Positions 41,161-50,997 are shown, counted from the first letter of the stretch. The stretch is DNA of 64,000 bases from Terriglobia bacterium (GCA_020072585.1 JAIQGL010000004.1:124001-188000); one strand, 5' to 3'. Numbers and translations: made by a program. The notes: generated from the sequence alone by a model not told the origin.

Positions 41161-42582
41161 TTAATCCCAGCGCAGTTCAAGGTTCTTGCTGGCAAAATTC
41201 ACCATGAGCGTTTTCTGGCTGTAAGCGCGGAACAAGCCTGGAATCGCCGTGTCATGGTCATAGATTTGTCCCGCCGCATCCACCTGCACACGCACCGTGT
41301 GCCGTCCGGCAGTCACGGGCAGAGTCAGCGCCAGGCTCTCATGTCCGCTCGATGCGTGCGAAGACTTTCCACGCGGATTTGAAGAATTGTGAAGTTCGTC
41401 ATGGTAGCGCAGATCACCATCCACCCAGATGTAAATCTTGCCCTCGCGAAATGGATACTGCCCCACAATCTGCAACGTTGCCGGCATTGATCGGCTGAAG
41501 CTGGCCACCACAGCAGCTGTGCCAGCCAGCAAAAGAACCGCCGCAACCAGCAGATAGATGAGCATCTTGCCGCGCCGTGGCGGCATTGGCGCGGCTGCCT
41601 GCGGAACAGGCGCTGTGATCGCCGCTGCCACAGGCGCCGATGGACGCGGCGTAAGCGCCACTGTCGCGTTACCCGGTAAAGCAACGGTCCGTTCCGCGCG
41701 CGCCAGCACTTCAGTTCTGGCTGATTGCGCAATTGACCGTGGCGTATTTCCCGCTCGCAAATCCTCAAGATCAGCCGCCAGTTCGCTGCATCGCTGGTAG
41801 CGCATCACCGGGTCCTTGGCCAGCGCCCGGGCAAGAAGATAGTCGAAATTCCCGTTGATTCCCGGCATTATCTGACTCGGAGGCGTGGGATCTTTAGTGG
41901 CGACTTGTATGCAGATCTCCGTAAGCGTGGCGCCGTCAAATGGCTTCACCCCCGTCAGCAGCCAATAGGTAATCACGCCCAGTGAGAAAAGATCAGAGCG
42001 CCCGTCCACCGGCTTGCCGTTGAGTTGCTCCGGTGACATGTAAGCCGGCGTGCCCACCACATGCCCGGGCAGTGTTGTCTCCGCCTGCGAAACCTTGGCA
42101 ATGCCAAAGTCGGCAATCTTGGGCTGCCCGCCTGTCGTAACCATGATGTTCGCGGGCTTGATGTCACGATGAACAATGTCCTGGCTGTGCGCATAATCCA
42201 GCGCTTCCGCAATGTGCTGCACCAGTTCCAGAGCGAGTGCGCGTGGCAATGTGCCGGAAGGCGCTGCGGCAACCAGCCGGTCAAGCGACTGGCCGTCAAC
42301 ACACTCCATCACAATAAAGGGCGTATGTGCGGCTTCATCTTCCCCAACGTCATAGATCGTCACAATTCCAGGATGTGAGAGACGTCCGGCAGCCTGGGCT
42401 TCACGGAAAAAGCGCTGCCGGTAATGCTCCGCTTCGGTTGCGCTGGCGCCGGGAACGGCAATTGTCTTGATGGCAACGGTGCGGTCAATCTTGGGGTCGC
42501 GCGCACGAAATACGGCGCCCATGGCGCCACGGCCAAGCTCGGCCACAATCTCATACCGTCCTAGTTGGTGCGTTGTTTCCAT
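41161..42582 (-). CDS. Membrane-anchored Ser/Thr protein kinase (PknB-like)
   Basis: A 473-residue Hanks-type kinase. Residues 9-270 form the catalytic domain: glycine loop GRGAMGAVF, lysine in VAIKTI, HRDIKPANI, DFGIAK and SPEQ. A proline/alanine-rich linker leads to one transmembrane helix (MLIYLLVAAVLLLAG) at about residue 340, then an extracytoplasmic domain of about 105 residues with beta-sandwich character (TLQIVGQYPFREGKIYIWVD; GRHTVRVQVD). It probably senses something in the periplasm and phosphorylates cytoplasmic proteins. No phosphatase is next to it. All catalytic residues are present. Confidence 0.92.
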   Translation of the reverse strand: METTHQLGRYEIVAELGRGAMGAVFRARDPKIDRTVAIKTIAVPGASATEAEHYRQRFFREAQAAGRLSHPGIVTIYDVGEDEAAHTPFIVMECVDGQSLDRLVAAAPSGTLPRALALELVQHIAEALDYAHSQDIVHRDIKPANIMVTTGGQPKIADFGIAKVSQAETTLPGHVVGTPAYMSPEQLNGKPVDGRSDLFSLGVITYWLLTGVKPFDGATLTEICIQVATKDPTPPSQIMPGINGNFDYLLARALAKDPVMRYQRCSELAADLEDLRAGNTPRSIAQSARTEVLARAERTVALPGNATVALTPRPSAPVAAAITAPVPQAAAPMPPRRGKMLIYLLVAAVLLLAGTAAVVASFSRSMPATLQIVGQYPFREGKIYIWVDGDLRYHDELHNSSNPRGKSSHASSGHESLALTLPVTAGRHTVRVQVDAAGQIYDHDTAIPGLFRAYSQKTLMVNFASKNLELRWD

Positions 42583-42766
42583 CGCGCAAAACCACCGTAA
42601 ATCTCGAAAAACACTGGTTCAGAACAGGAGGGCAGGTGGGCCGATGATAGCACGGGAAATCCGGCCTTCCCGCGCCAATACCCTATCCATAAGTGCATTG
42701 TCCGTTAGCGTTGGGAAGCGCAACGGAATACCACAACTTTAAGCTTTAGCGGGAGATTGCAATCAC

Positions 42767-43354
42767 TCAGGGAGTTTTTTGACCAGTGGATTCAATCTCT
42801 TTGTGGGAGCCGCGCAGATCGAACGCAAGACGCCAGACGTAATGCACGCCGGAAATCGTTGTCAACGCAACCGTAGTCCAGATGCTCCATCGTTTGCCCA
42901 GGCGAGACCAGTCTGAACCGCTGATCTGGTAAATCAGCGCCAGCGGCACGCTGACGATTTGCGCTGCCGTATTTGCTTTGCCGAACCAGCTTGGGCGGAA
43001 GACCTTCATCGTGCCGGTCGCATACAGCAACGTGCAGACAATCAGAATGATGATGTCCCGGCTGAAAACCATGATGGTGACCGGCCAGCGAATCATGTGG
43101 GAAATTGAGAGCATCAGAAACATGGTGCTCAACAGCAGCTTATCGGCAATTGGATCAAGATATTGGCCCAGGGTGGTCTTCTGTTTCAGCACGCGCGCCA
43201 GCAGGCCGTCCAGTCCGTCAGTAATTCCGGCCACCACAAAGATTGCCAGCGCCAGGGCATATTTCTGCTGCTGGATGGCGACCACAACAAACGGAACGAA
43301 AATCAACCGCATCAGGGTCAACAGGTTAGGCGCGGACCGCAACTGGCTGAGCAT
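42767..43354 (-). CDS. pgsA: CDP-diacylglycerol-glycerol-3-phosphate 3-phosphatidyltransferase
   Basis: A 195-residue integral membrane enzyme making phosphatidylglycerol phosphate, the committed step to phosphatidylglycerol and cardiolipin. N-terminal PNLLTLMRL is typical of PgsA. The CDP-alcohol signature is complete (DGLDGLLAR...GQYLDPIADK). About five membrane segments are seen. The ATG overlaps the upstream gene's stop codon (TAATG) and its CAGGAG ribosome binding site lies within that gene, so translation is coupled. The second family member in this window (21249) is more divergent. Confidence 0.9.
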   Translation of the reverse strand: MLSQLRSAPNLLTLMRLIFVPFVVVAIQQQKYALALAIFVVAGITDGLDGLLARVLKQKTTLGQYLDPIADKLLLSTMFLMLSISHMIRWPVTIMVFSRDIIILIVCTLLYATGTMKVFRPSWFGKANTAAQIVSVPLALIYQISGSDWSRLGKRWSIWTTVALTTISGVHYVWRLAFDLRGSHKEIESTGQKTP

Positions 43355-43656
43355 TATTGCGGCTCCTGAAAGAATTTGCTCACCGTAATGCCGGTCTTCG
43401 CGGAAAACTGGTCGCCCAGTGACGGCAGCTCCCCGGTACGCGCGTCCACTTCAATCCGCTGTACCCGGTGCATGGGGAAAAAAACCATGCCGGGCATGGT
43501 GGCCTCCCCGGCCTTCACCAGCTGAGTGAAATCGTCCAGTGACTGCAAATCCACGCCGCGCAAGCTTGCCCCCGCGGGCGTCAAGGCCAGCAGGACGCCC
43601 CAGAATTTCTCTCGCGGATTTTGTAGCGTGACCAGGACAAGCTGCCCGGGGTTCAT
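43354..43656 (-). CDS. Conserved small protein coupled to pgsA
   Basis: A 100-residue soluble beta-rich protein (MNPGQLVLVTLQNPREKFWG...AGASLRGVDLQSLDDF). The start is the ATG at 43656, with GAAGGATCC upstream; the frame is open to 43710. It overlaps pgsA by TAATG. No named family is recognised. The short beta-strand sequence with a hydrophobic core (VFFPMHRVQRIEVD) looks like a small SH3-like or Sm-like barrel, which is inference. The coupling suggests a shared expression unit rather than a shared function. Confidence 0.72.
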   Translation of the reverse strand: MNPGQLVLVTLQNPREKFWGVLLALTPAGASLRGVDLQSLDDFTQLVKAGEATMPGMVFFPMHRVQRIEVDARTGELPSLGDQFSAKTGITVSKFFQEPQ

Positions 43657-43875
43657 TTGGATCCTTCGATTTACGCTAGCGGCTTCAGCGGAAGTGCTTG
43701 GGAATTGCACCTAAGATTATCATGAGGGGGCGGGCCCGGGCATGGATGGTTTGAGGTTGTACGGGATTGCTTCCAGGCTCGGAACCGCCCAGGAGAACAG
43801 CACGCACCCCAAGATGACGGTTATGAAGCCCTTTTCCGATTCCGCGACTCGTTCAGAGACCCCATGTACCCCGAG

Positions 43876-44778
43876 CTAACCGGCGGTCGACACGGAATAC
43901 ATTGCTCCGATCGCCTCAATGCACTGCTCCGCCATTCTGGCCGCGCCGGCGACGTTTGGATGTCCCACCGCTGAAAGAAGGCACTGGTGCTTCTGCAACT
44001 CGCCCGCAGCCGCCTGTTCACAAGCCATCCGCCGTTCCGCTACGGCTTCATCCGGCGCTTTGCTCAGATCGTCCAAATCAAGCTCCCACAACAAGGACTG
44101 TGCGGCAAACGTTGCGTTGTCTTCATCCAGGCCGGAATCCACAAAGATCGCCCGCCTCTCGCCGGCCGCCCGATTCATATGCTCCGTCGCACCACGCAGC
44201 AATCCGGTGGAGAGCTTCCAGAAACGCAGGCAATGTTCGACAATCTCATTGCGGAAAAGGTCCGCGTTAAAGAGTGGAGTGAATTTGACTCCATGCACCA
44301 GAGAGAACAGCGCCTCCACTCCTTGCGCCGCGCTTTGATGGCTTAGCACCGGATAATATCCCAGCACCAGTACCCGCGCATTCGTAAATCTGCTGATGAC
44401 CTTCTGCAACAGCTTCTGTAGGTCCCGTCCGCAATGATTGCGCGTGTGCAGCTCAAGCTCATACTGCGGGATCATTGGATTGAATACCCGCTGCACCTCC
44501 ACGTCATTGATGCCGCCATTCATCAGGACCCATTTCACCACTGCCGGATCACCGGTAAAACCCTGCAATTGCTGGAGGATCGTGGGGAAAAAGCACGGCA
44601 CCTCCCTGGATGGCATGGTGACCGTATAGGAGTCGCGTATACCGATCTTGGCCCCTGAATGCGCCAGCATCTGCACTTCCGCGCCCAGGTGCCGCGCCAC
44701 GATGCTGGCGGTCTTGTTCTTTTCCGCCAGTCCCTGGCCCCAAACCACCGAGTCGCCCATAACGAGAAGTGTGCTCAT
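43876..44778 (-). CDS. SGNH/GDSL-type hydrolase
   Basis: A 300-residue hydrolase. Block I reads LLVMGDSVVWGQGL with the catalytic serine, block III has the oxyanion asparagine in MNGGIND, and block V near the C-terminus is GHPN with the catalytic histidine. The usual aspartate three residues before the histidine is not obvious (SAVGHPN), so this is a variant triad. No signal peptide follows the preferred start M23 at 44778; the frame runs open to 44844. It probably acts on ester bonds in the cytoplasm. It is divergent from tRNA-Val. Confidence 0.8.
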   Translation of the reverse strand: MSTLLVMGDSVVWGQGLAEKNKTASIVARHLGAEVQMLAHSGAKIGIRDSYTVTMPSREVPCFFPTILQQLQGFTGDPAVVKWVLMNGGINDVEVQRVFNPMIPQYELELHTRNHCGRDLQKLLQKVISRFTNARVLVLGYYPVLSHQSAAQGVEALFSLVHGVKFTPLFNADLFRNEIVEHCLRFWKLSTGLLRGATEHMNRAAGERRAIFVDSGLDEDNATFAAQSLLWELDLDDLSKAPDEAVAERRMACEQAAAGELQKHQCLLSAVGHPNVAGAARMAEQCIEAIGAMYSVSTAG

Positions 44779-44915
44779 GCTGCCGCGCCAGTGTATCAAG
44801 GATTTGTGGCAAGACGCAGGCGACATAGCCGATTGGCTCGTCAAGAATCGCTTTGGGTCTGCCCAAAAACCGCGATTGCCGCAGTGATGTTAAAATAACC
44901 ACTGCCATCCTCTTG

Positions 44916-44992
44916 TAGGCCCGTAGCTCAGTTGGTTAGAGCGCTTCCTTGACACGGAAGAGGTCGATGGTTCGAGTCCATTCGGGCCTACC
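44916..44992 (+). tRNA. tRNA-Val (GAC)
   Basis: A 77-nt cloverleaf with encoded CCA: acceptor AGGCCCG/CGGGCCT, D arm GCTC...GAGC, anticodon stem CTTCC/GGAAG around TTGACAC (anticodon GAC), and T arm GATGG TTCGAGT CCATT. Confidence 0.97.
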
Positions 44993-45058
44993 ACTTAACT
45001 CATTGAATCCGCGTGGGTAAGCATCGGCAAGCCCTCCGTGATTTTCGGCAACTCGTCA

Positions 45059-45826
45059 CTACTGGTCAGCATTTTCGCGAAAGTTCCGGCAGTCATACTG
45101 GTTGATAAAATCAAACGAAACTTTTGGAAATCTCGCCTTCAGCTCTTTCATCCTGGCAAAGTTCTTGGTAAGTCTGCAGTTGTTTCCCAGGTCTATGCGC
45201 GTAAGGTTGGGAAGCGCATGCAAGAACTCGGGCAGGTCATCCAGATCATTGCCGGCAAGTTTCAATGTGGTCAGTTGCTTGAGGTTCGAGAGGAACACTG
45301 GCAGTGTTTTAAGGTTGTTCAGTTCAAATCCCAGCTCTTTAAGCTTGGGCAGGTCCTTGACAAACGCCGGGATGTCGTTGAACCCGTTTCGTCCCAGATC
45401 CAGATAAAGAAGGCTGCTCAGCTGCGACATGCTACGGGGAAATTTATGACGTTGGCCCGGCTGAACGCCCGGCTCATTCCCTACTCCACGGGGATCCTGC
45501 GCGCCATAGAGAACAAGCTTTTCCAGCGAGCGCAGGTTTCCAATCGTTTCCGGAAGAAGCGGGTTCATCGAGCATCCGTTGCCATTGTCAATGATCAGCT
45601 CTTTCAAGCCGGTCAGCTTGCCCAGCGAGTCAGGGAGTGCGCGGAGGGGTTCGACGCACGTGATCGACAGGACCTCAAGATCCGGGTAGCCTCCAATATT
45701 CTCCAACAGCTGTGCATTTTGCTCTGATATCTGCAGCGTCTTCCGGGATGCGGGAGCTGTACCTGGAGCAGCGTAAAGACACAGACTTATCGCAAGGATT
45801 ACGAAAGCGACCTTTAGCACAGGCAA
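45059..45826 (-). CDS. Secreted leucine-rich-repeat protein
   Basis: A 255-residue exported protein with a signal peptide (VLKVAFVILAISLCLYAAPG). Residues about 45-240 hold six or seven leucine-rich repeats of the 23-residue type (LPDSLGKLTGLKELIIDN; SSLLYLDLGRNGFNDIPAF; LKQLTTLKLAGNDLDDLPEF). It should form a curved solenoid for protein binding in the periplasm or outside. No enzymatic domain is attached. It stands between tRNA-Val and the ADOP permease. Partner unknown. Confidence 0.82.
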   Translation of the reverse strand: MPVLKVAFVILAISLCLYAAPGTAPASRKTLQISEQNAQLLENIGGYPDLEVLSITCVEPLRALPDSLGKLTGLKELIIDNGNGCSMNPLLPETIGNLRSLEKLVLYGAQDPRGVGNEPGVQPGQRHKFPRSMSQLSSLLYLDLGRNGFNDIPAFVKDLPKLKELGFELNNLKTLPVFLSNLKQLTTLKLAGNDLDDLPEFLHALPNLTRIDLGNNCRLTKNFARMKELKARFPKVSFDFINQYDCRNFRENADQ

Positions 45827-46041
45827 ATGCTAGCACATGGCCTTCTGCCTACAAAGTGTTATGGGCGGCTAGGACGAACGAAGGTCACAGCTTGCCAATG
45901 GTGCAGCTTCTTCTAAACAAAAATCGCGCAAATCCATTTCGGGAATCGAAACGAAAGAGGGGCGTGAATGCTCAAACCTGAATTGCTTTTTGCTCTTTTG
46001 CCCGTGCTTTTTCAACAAGCCGACGGTGCTTTTCAAAGGTT

Positions 46042-48522
46042 CTACTCGTCCCTCATCGCAGCGACCGGGTCCACGCTCATCACACGTCGTGCGGGAATGT
46101 AGCTGGCCGCAAGCGCTATTACAACCAGGAACAGCGCAACCACTGAAAACGTGGGTACATCCATTCCGCTTACCTCATACAGCATGCCGCGCATGAGATG
46201 GCCCAAAACGAACGCGCCAACCAGTCCGCTAACAATCCCCACCAGCACCAGCCCCATGCTGTATTTAAATACCAGTCGAAAAACATCGTCTCTCTGCGCG
46301 CCCAGCATCATGCGGATGCTGATGTCACGGGTACCCTCTGCTACAACATTGGATAGCACACCATAGACGCCAACGCACGCCAGAACAAGAGCCACCAGCG
46401 CAAACGCCGCCAGTATCACGACTGAAAACCTTTGCCGGGCCAGTGAGCGATTAATCCGGTTCTCCATGGTATCAACGTCGTAAACAGCCACATCAGGATC
46501 GGTGGCGCGAACGGCCCGGGCTAGATCGCCGGTCATGCTGAACGGGTCCACGGCTGTCCGGGCAACGATGTAAGCGCTACCGGCAAAAAACTCTGAGTAT
46601 GCGAAATACACAACAGGATGGCTTTCCAAATCCAGGCCATTTTGTTTTGCTGAACCAACCACGCCCACGATTGTGTTCCACAGCAGCAGCGGGCTGGATG
46701 GGCGTATATGTTTGCCAAGCGGGTCCTTGTCCGGCCAATAACGTGAGGCCAGATTATCGTCAATGATTGCGAACCGCGGTTTCGTGGTGTCCCCGTTGTT
46801 GTTCAGCCCGTTGGGAATCATGTCATCAGGAGTAAAGAACCTGCCTTTTTTGAGGGGAATTCCCATCGTCTCAAAGTAACCCGGAGAGGCGATTCGTTCA
46901 TCTACCTGTATTTCCCGTTCGTCCGGCGGCGGTACGTAGCCTTGCAAGTCTACGTCGCCCCACCCAGCCAATGTGGCCATGGGCAGGGATGAGACATATC
47001 CGGCCGATATTAGCCCGGGAATGTTTCGGATGCGTCTATCAAGGTTTTGATAGAACTGCAGCGAAACATTCTGGTCCCTATACTTGAGATCGGTGAGCGA
47101 TATTTTCATTGTTATGAGATGGTCGGGATTGAATCCCGGCGATACGTTCAGGATGCGGGTAAAGCTCCTAACCAGCAGCCCTGAGCCCACCAACAGCATA
47201 AGAGAGAGAGCAATTTCAGAGACAACCAGAAAGCTGCGCAGGCGGTGCCGCCGCGGATCAAAACCACCGGCGCCCTGTGCGTGCCTGCCGCCTTCTTTCA
47301 GGATTGAGTTCAGGTCCAGTTTCAAAACGCGCAGCGCCGGTCCAAGACCAAAAATAATTCCAGTCAGGATGGAAACCATCAGTGTGAAGACGAGCACCCT
47401 GCTGTCTATGGTGATCTCCGCAAGACGGGGGATATTCCCCGGATTCACCGTGCGTATGGTTTGCAGGCTCAGGACTGCCAGTCCCAGGCCTGAGGCGCCG
47501 CCAATCAACCCCATCAGCACGCTCTCCGTCAGAAGTTGCCGCAGCAGCCTTCTGTGTCCTGCTCCCACGGCCGTCCGCAGCCCCATCTCTTTTTGCCGCC
47601 CCATGGCGCGTGAGAGCAGCAGATTAGCAATGTTGGCGCACGCGATCAGAAGAACAAAGCCGACCGCGCCAAAAAGTAAAAACAAAGCCTGGCGAACGTT
47701 GCCCACGACCTGATCAATCAGCGAAATTGCTTTCACTCTGAATGTACGATCGCGCTGATCTCGCTCTTTGATGTGCTGGGAGATGATATCCAGGTCTGAT
47801 TGCGCCGCCTGCAAAGTAATGCCCGGCTTCAGCCGGCCCAGAATATTGTGCGTTTCCGGGATGTAATTGTTCAAAAGGCCGGCGCTCAAAGGTAAAGGTA
47901 AAAAAACCTCGGCTTCCTCGATGCCGCCATTGGTCGGCATGACCTCATGGTTCAGGACGAACGCAGGTTTCAAAACGCCCACTATAGCGTAGGTATCGCC
48001 GTCCACAGTAATGTTCCTTTGCAGGATATTTGGGTCCGACCCAAAGAGCCGCTTCCACGTCCCATAGGTGATCACTGCGGTGGCAGGCTGGCCAGGCTTG
48101 TCTTCTTCCGGGAAGAATATGCGTCCCAGCAAAGGCTCCGCTCCCAGCACACGCAGCAGGGCTGAAGTTGAACGGATGGTTTGAACGCGTTCCGCTTGCT
48201 TCAATCCGGTCAGAGTGGCATTCCTGCCCAGGGCCAGCGCCAGTTCATCGAATGCATGGCTTTGCGTCTGGATATCGTTAAATATCCCAGGAGACGGCCA
48301 GTCCCGCGCTATTCCAAGGCCCGGCGTATTCAGCCACACCATCACAAGCCGGTTCGATTCGGGAAAGCGCAACGGATGCAGAAACAGTGAATTCAGAATG
48401 CTGAACATCGCTGTGTTCGCCCCAATACCAATGGCCAATGAAAGGATGACAACAATTGAAAAAACCGGGGATTTTCGCATCATGCGAAGCGCATAACGGA
48501 GATCTTGAAGCAGCAGATGCAT
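46042..48522 (-). CDS. ADOP-type ABC transporter permease (MacB/FtsX-like)
   Basis: An 826-residue permease of the Acidobacterial 'duplicated orphan permease' type. The N-terminus (DLRYALRMMRKSPVFSIVV) leads to a first transmembrane helix and a MacB-type periplasmic core. An FtsX block of three helices follows (VGFVLLIACANIANLLL), then a second periplasmic core and a second FtsX block ending AASYIPARRVMSVDPVAAMR. There are about eight membrane helices in total. No ATPase gene is adjacent, which fits the 'orphan' label. The function is probably macrolide/lipoprotein-like export or mechanotransmission, and remains unproven. Confidence 0.92.
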   Translation of the reverse strand: MHLLLQDLRYALRMMRKSPVFSIVVILSLAIGIGANTAMFSILNSLFLHPLRFPESNRLVMVWLNTPGLGIARDWPSPGIFNDIQTQSHAFDELALALGRNATLTGLKQAERVQTIRSTSALLRVLGAEPLLGRIFFPEEDKPGQPATAVITYGTWKRLFGSDPNILQRNITVDGDTYAIVGVLKPAFVLNHEVMPTNGGIEEAEVFLPLPLSAGLLNNYIPETHNILGRLKPGITLQAAQSDLDIISQHIKERDQRDRTFRVKAISLIDQVVGNVRQALFLLFGAVGFVLLIACANIANLLLSRAMGRQKEMGLRTAVGAGHRRLLRQLLTESVLMGLIGGASGLGLAVLSLQTIRTVNPGNIPRLAEITIDSRVLVFTLMVSILTGIIFGLGPALRVLKLDLNSILKEGGRHAQGAGGFDPRRHRLRSFLVVSEIALSLMLLVGSGLLVRSFTRILNVSPGFNPDHLITMKISLTDLKYRDQNVSLQFYQNLDRRIRNIPGLISAGYVSSLPMATLAGWGDVDLQGYVPPPDEREIQVDERIASPGYFETMGIPLKKGRFFTPDDMIPNGLNNNGDTTKPRFAIIDDNLASRYWPDKDPLGKHIRPSSPLLLWNTIVGVVGSAKQNGLDLESHPVVYFAYSEFFAGSAYIVARTAVDPFSMTGDLARAVRATDPDVAVYDVDTMENRINRSLARQRFSVVILAAFALVALVLACVGVYGVLSNVVAEGTRDISIRMMLGAQRDDVFRLVFKYSMGLVLVGIVSGLVGAFVLGHLMRGMLYEVSGMDVPTFSVVALFLVVIALAASYIPARRVMSVDPVAAMRDE

Positions 48523-48804
48523 GGGTCGTCCTTATTCTTAGTTGCCGGAGTTCTTATGACCGCTCAGTGGTAATTTGAAGCTTATGAGCGAGGCTGCGGT
48601 AGAAACCGCAGTAGTGGTTGTTTAGAAGGAGCATGTTCTTTGCCTCCAGACCCGACTTTTATAACTTTCAATTGTTGATGTCAAGAACAGCCGTATGAAC
48701 CGGTACTAACTCTAGTAATCTCGTTCCATTTTGGGAATTAAATCTGCCTTGCAGAATGGGGCAGGGGGATTCCCCAAAACCATTCTTTTCTCTCCCTTTG
48801 GATC

Positions 48805-48940
48805 AAATTCAGTTTGCTGCTCGCGGAAAATGCGATCGGCAATTATGTAAAAGTTTGTGCAGAGAGTTCCGGTGCGCGTTGTGCTGGAGCCGGGCGAAAA
48901 CTCTGATCATCGCCTGCGTCCAGGAATGTCTGTTGCGCGC
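48805..48940 (+). pseudogene. C-terminal remnant of an HlyD/EmrA membrane-fusion protein
   Basis: Inside the 470-bp gap after the permease start. One frame reads KFSLLLAENAIGNYVKV, and the next frame continues VQRVPVRVVLEPGENSDHRLRPGMSV. Together these match the conserved C-terminal stretch of EmrA/HlyD adaptors. The frames are joined by removing one T from GTTTGTG at about 48855. No other part of the gene remains. The rest of the gap, 48523-48800, shows no recognisable content. Confidence 0.62.
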
Positions 48941-48993
48941 CAAGAGTCAAACTGCGCTGACAAGACATCCAATGAGTTGAAAAAGGGACTGAA

Positions 48994-49722
48994 ATGCCGA
49001 ACCCTAGCCACACACATATTGTTGATCCGGTCCGAATCGAGTCTTCAACAATGTTGGACAATCCAGTCTGGCATGCGTTATCGCAAAGGCACGTGCGGTT
49101 TTCTGAAGGCGATGGCCGGGCCAAACGCTACCTCCCAGAAGTAACGTCGCTGGCCGGGACAGTAGATTCGTCTGCGGAATCCTATTTAGAGCTGGCTGAA
49201 ATGCTGCGTTCCGGGCAAATGGCCGGCTTGTTTCTTGAAGCGCCTTCTTCTTCTCTGCCCGGCTGCGACATTGTGCGCGGTCTGCCCCTGAACCAGATGG
49301 TGTGGGAAGGCGGGCACGTGGTTGCGAACAACCCGGGAGAGTTACTCGGCAAGAAAGATGCACAGGAGATGCTTGCTCTGGCGGAGTTGACCAAACCAGG
49401 GCCGTTCGCCATTCGTACCATCGAAATGGGAAGGTATATCGGCATTCGAAAATCGGGGAAGTTGGTGGCGATGGCTGGAGAGCGGCTGCGGATACCGGGT
49501 TACACTGAGGTGAGCGCAGTTTGCACGCACCCGGAACATCGCGGCCATGGTTACGCAAGCGATCTTGTTGTGGCAATGGTGGAAACGATCATCCAGAAAG
49601 GCAATATTCCCTTTCTACACGTGGCTGCGGAAAACGCTGCGGCAATACGGGTCTACGAGAAACTCGGCTTCCGTGCACGCCGCATCCTGCATCTTGCCGT
49701 CGTCAAAAGAAAATCGGCGTAG
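48994..49722 (+). CDS. GNAT family N-acetyltransferase
   Basis: A 242-residue protein. The C-terminal 110 residues hold a GNAT fold with acetyl-CoA motif A (VSAVCTHPEHRGHGYASDL) and a typical B region (VYEKLGFRARR). The N-terminal half (about 120 residues) is an extension seen in FR47-like proteins and may carry substrate specificity. AAGGGA lies 5 bases before the ATG. It is followed, with 64 bp between, by the MaoC-like gene on the same strand. The substrate is unknown. Confidence 0.85.
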   Translation: MPNPSHTHIVDPVRIESSTMLDNPVWHALSQRHVRFSEGDGRAKRYLPEVTSLAGTVDSSAESYLELAEMLRSGQMAGLFLEAPSSSLPGCDIVRGLPLNQMVWEGGHVVANNPGELLGKKDAQEMLALAELTKPGPFAIRTIEMGRYIGIRKSGKLVAMAGERLRIPGYTEVSAVCTHPEHRGHGYASDLVVAMVETIIQKGNIPFLHVAAENAAAIRVYEKLGFRARRILHLAVVKRKSA

Positions 49723-49786
49723 CTGCTTTGGAAGCAGCGGGCCTCCGTCTCAATGAGTTTTTAAGCAATCCGCTCTGGAGCAATGC

Positions 49787-50263
49787 GTGACACAACCTAC
49801 CCAAAACGTCCCTGGACTTTACCTTGACGATCTTTATGTCGGTCAAAAGTTCTCGTCTGGCACATATCAGGTGACTGAAGAGAGGATCAAGAGCTTTGCC
49901 CAGGAGTTTGATCCTCAGCCTTTCCACCTTGACGAGGCAGCGGCGAACGCCAGCGTGTTTGCCGGACTGGCAGCAAGCGGCTGGCATACTGCCGCCATTG
50001 CCATGCACCTTCTTGTGACCGGAGGCTTGCCGCTGGGAAATGGCATTATCGGTCTGGGTGGCGAGCTGGTATGGCCCAGGCCAACACGCCCCGGAGACAT
50101 TCTGCGCGTTGAAAGCGAGATCATTGACATTGCCCGTTCTCGATCCAGGCCGGACCAAGCGATGGTGAAGATTCGTAGTACCACGACCAACCAGAAGGGT
50201 GCGCCGGTGTATATTTTTACCGGCAGAGTGCTGGTGTTCAACCGCCCGCAAGCCCCGGCTTGA
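49787..50263 (+). CDS. MaoC-like hydratase/dehydratase
   Basis: A 158-residue hot-dog-fold protein of the MaoC/(R)-specific enoyl-CoA hydratase group. The hydratase motif is visible as FAQEFDPQPFHLDE, including the catalytic Asp and His, and ASGWHTAAIAM follows. It should hydrate trans-2-enoyl-CoA or a related thioester. The start is GTG 49787, with CTGGAG 7 bases upstream; the nearby ATG at 49783 is out of frame. It is probably in one transcription unit with the GNAT gene. No PHA or fatty-acid degradation genes are adjacent. Confidence 0.85.
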   Translation: MTQPTQNVPGLYLDDLYVGQKFSSGTYQVTEERIKSFAQEFDPQPFHLDEAAANASVFAGLAASGWHTAAIAMHLLVTGGLPLGNGIIGLGGELVWPRPTRPGDILRVESEIIDIARSRSRPDQAMVKIRSTTTNQKGAPVYIFTGRVLVFNRPQAPA

Positions 50264-50318
50264 TGCTGGTTTTATCAATCACTGAAGCGACAAAACTGTT
50301 GCGGCACATTGCGCTAGA

Positions 50319-50855
50319 ATGATGGGCGTGCCTTACATAGCCAGCAGCAACACGCAATCAAACCGCCGCCCTGGGGCATTCATTGCCATTTGCATTTTGG
50401 TTGGCGTTATCGCCTGGGCACATCCACAGTCTTCAGCTACAAATCAGAAGGGACCGGCAATGCCTACACGTGCCAGCGGAACGTTTGAAGTAAAGCTAAC
50501 GCCCCAGAAAGATGAGGGCGGAGAGCCATCGCTCGGCCGCATGACCATTGACAAGCAGTTCCATGGTGATTTGGAAGGCACAAGCAAAGGCCAGATGCTG
50601 TCCGCGGGCTCCGCGGAGGGGTCAGGGGGTTACGTGGCGATGGAGAAAGTCAGCGGCACGCTGCACGGACGCACCGGCACCTTTATCCTGCATCACACCG
50701 GCATCATGACTCGTAAGGTGCCGCAGCTCTCAATCAACGTGGTGCCTGATTCCGGTACCGGACAGCTGGCAGGGATTACCGGCAAGATGAATATCATCAT
50801 CGCCAACGGTAAGCATTCGTATGAATTTGAGTACATGTTGCCTGAGGCTCAGTAA
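50319..50855 (+). CDS. DUF3224 family exported protein
   Basis: A 178-residue protein with an N-terminal hydrophobic segment (GAFIAICILVGVIAWA) acting as a signal peptide or anchor. The mature part matches DUF3224, a small beta-barrel family (SGTFEVKLTPQKDEGGE, KQFHGDLEGTSKGQMLS, GTFILHHTGIM). The function of the family is not known. The start may be M1 or M2. It is the last gene before the flavoprotein operon and is separated from it by 140 bp. Confidence 0.82.
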   Translation: MMGVPYIASSNTQSNRRPGAFIAICILVGVIAWAHPQSSATNQKGPAMPTRASGTFEVKLTPQKDEGGEPSLGRMTIDKQFHGDLEGTSKGQMLSAGSAEGSGGYVAMEKVSGTLHGRTGTFILHHTGIMTRKVPQLSINVVPDSGTGQLAGITGKMNIIIANGKHSYEFEYMLPEAQ

Positions 50856-50997
50856 GGACCATCTGTCTCAGGCATGATTGCCGGCAATCGTGCTTGCCTG
50901 CTGTCAATTGTGCGACCCAAATACGCTGCCCGGCATCTAATTGCCTTTTCAACGCGCAAGCCTGAAAGAATAATTCCTGCTCCGGAAGCAGACCGAT

